Virus record (IMG/VR): IMGVR_UViG_3300031576_000173
Span: 1 to 38,443 of that record
Direction: 5' to 3' (one strand)
Length of the DNA: 38,443 bases
DNA from: a virus
The notes beneath the pieces were generated by a model, which saw nothing but the letters and a program-made list of their open reading frames with translations, did not search any database and was not told the DNA's origin. This document shows, piece after piece, positions 38,367 through 38,443 of the stretch; positions within the stretch are counted from its first letter, which is position 1, and every line of letters begins with the position of its first letter. A program made the translations under genes and the position numbers.

Positions 38367-38443
38367 GGTAATCAATTCTTTGGGTGGGAGGAGGTCGTTT
38401 TTGTGGACTTTGCGGGCGGGTCGGGTGAGGGATTCTCTTCTTC
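38367..38443 (-). other. Right edge with an open minus-strand frame
   Basis: No + strand gene is seen. On the minus strand one frame is open over the whole edge and reads RESLTRPARKVHKNDLLPPK. It continues leftward into the frame of the Pro-rich gene, antisense to the VRR-NUC gene. It would also join in frame to the partial gene at the left edge if the ends meet. It may be a gene fragment or an accident of base composition. Confidence 0.25.

Noticed and set aside
1-38443. tRNA genes, CRISPR arrays, insertion sequences, attachment sites or long terminal repeats
   Set aside because: None was seen. No repeated spacer structure, cloverleaf or matching ends could be found by eye.

Overview
The window looks like most or all of the genome of a short-tailed (podovirus-type) double-stranded DNA phage that infects a GC-rich bacterium. 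The evidence is a long, tightly packed + strand morphogenesis operon in the usual order: terminase, portal, scaffold, HK97-fold capsid, connector, tail nozzle, internal virion proteins. No tail-tube, tape-measure or sheath genes are seen, and several strong Shine-Dalgarno (SD) sites and sigma70-like promoters are present. Codons end mostly in G or C. The host cannot be named. No tRNA, integrase, CRISPR array or insertion sequence was seen.

Layout. Positions 1-545 hold a minus-strand gene start running off the left edge, two divergent promoters and a terminator. Positions 548-31707 form the late operon. It starts with a GroES-like co-chaperonin and the large terminase, whose ATPase and nuclease domains sit in separate genes with three small genes between them. 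Then come a membrane protein, the portal (4090-6228), Cys-rich small proteins, structural or appendage proteins, a run of very small coiled-coil genes, a scaffold-like protein (10995-12086), the major capsid protein (12098-13438), connector candidates, and a 1583-residue nozzle-like tail protein carrying three LamG-like domains (15734-20485). The operon ends with a fibre-like protein, a set of basic or Gly-rich internal virion candidates and one 2285-residue giant protein (24236-31093), followed by a holin-like protein and a small lipoprotein. A terminator at 31767-31800 closes this unit and shares its stem core with the one just before the operon.

A consensus-like promoter at 31800-31827 opens a + strand nucleic-acid module (31849-34395): a ribbon-helix-helix protein, a Cas4/RecB-like Fe-S exonuclease, a possible annealing protein and a PD-(D/E)XK-type protein. 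Facing it is a minus-strand operon (36591 to 34283) with a DUF932 protein and five small genes, punctuated by two minus-strand terminators. The right end holds a small-terminase-like gene (36848-37426), a gene-poor stretch with palindromes and a parS-like site, a Pro-rich minus gene and a VRR-NUC nuclease.

The points most worth a second look are the split terminase, a gene that appears to be nested in another frame inside the giant gene with its own promoter and SD site (28129-28547), the parS-like palindrome, and a cecropin-like N-terminus on a virion-protein candidate. No DNA polymerase, helicase, primase or endolysin was recognised, so either the genome depends heavily on its host, or those genes lie outside the window or were not recognisable.
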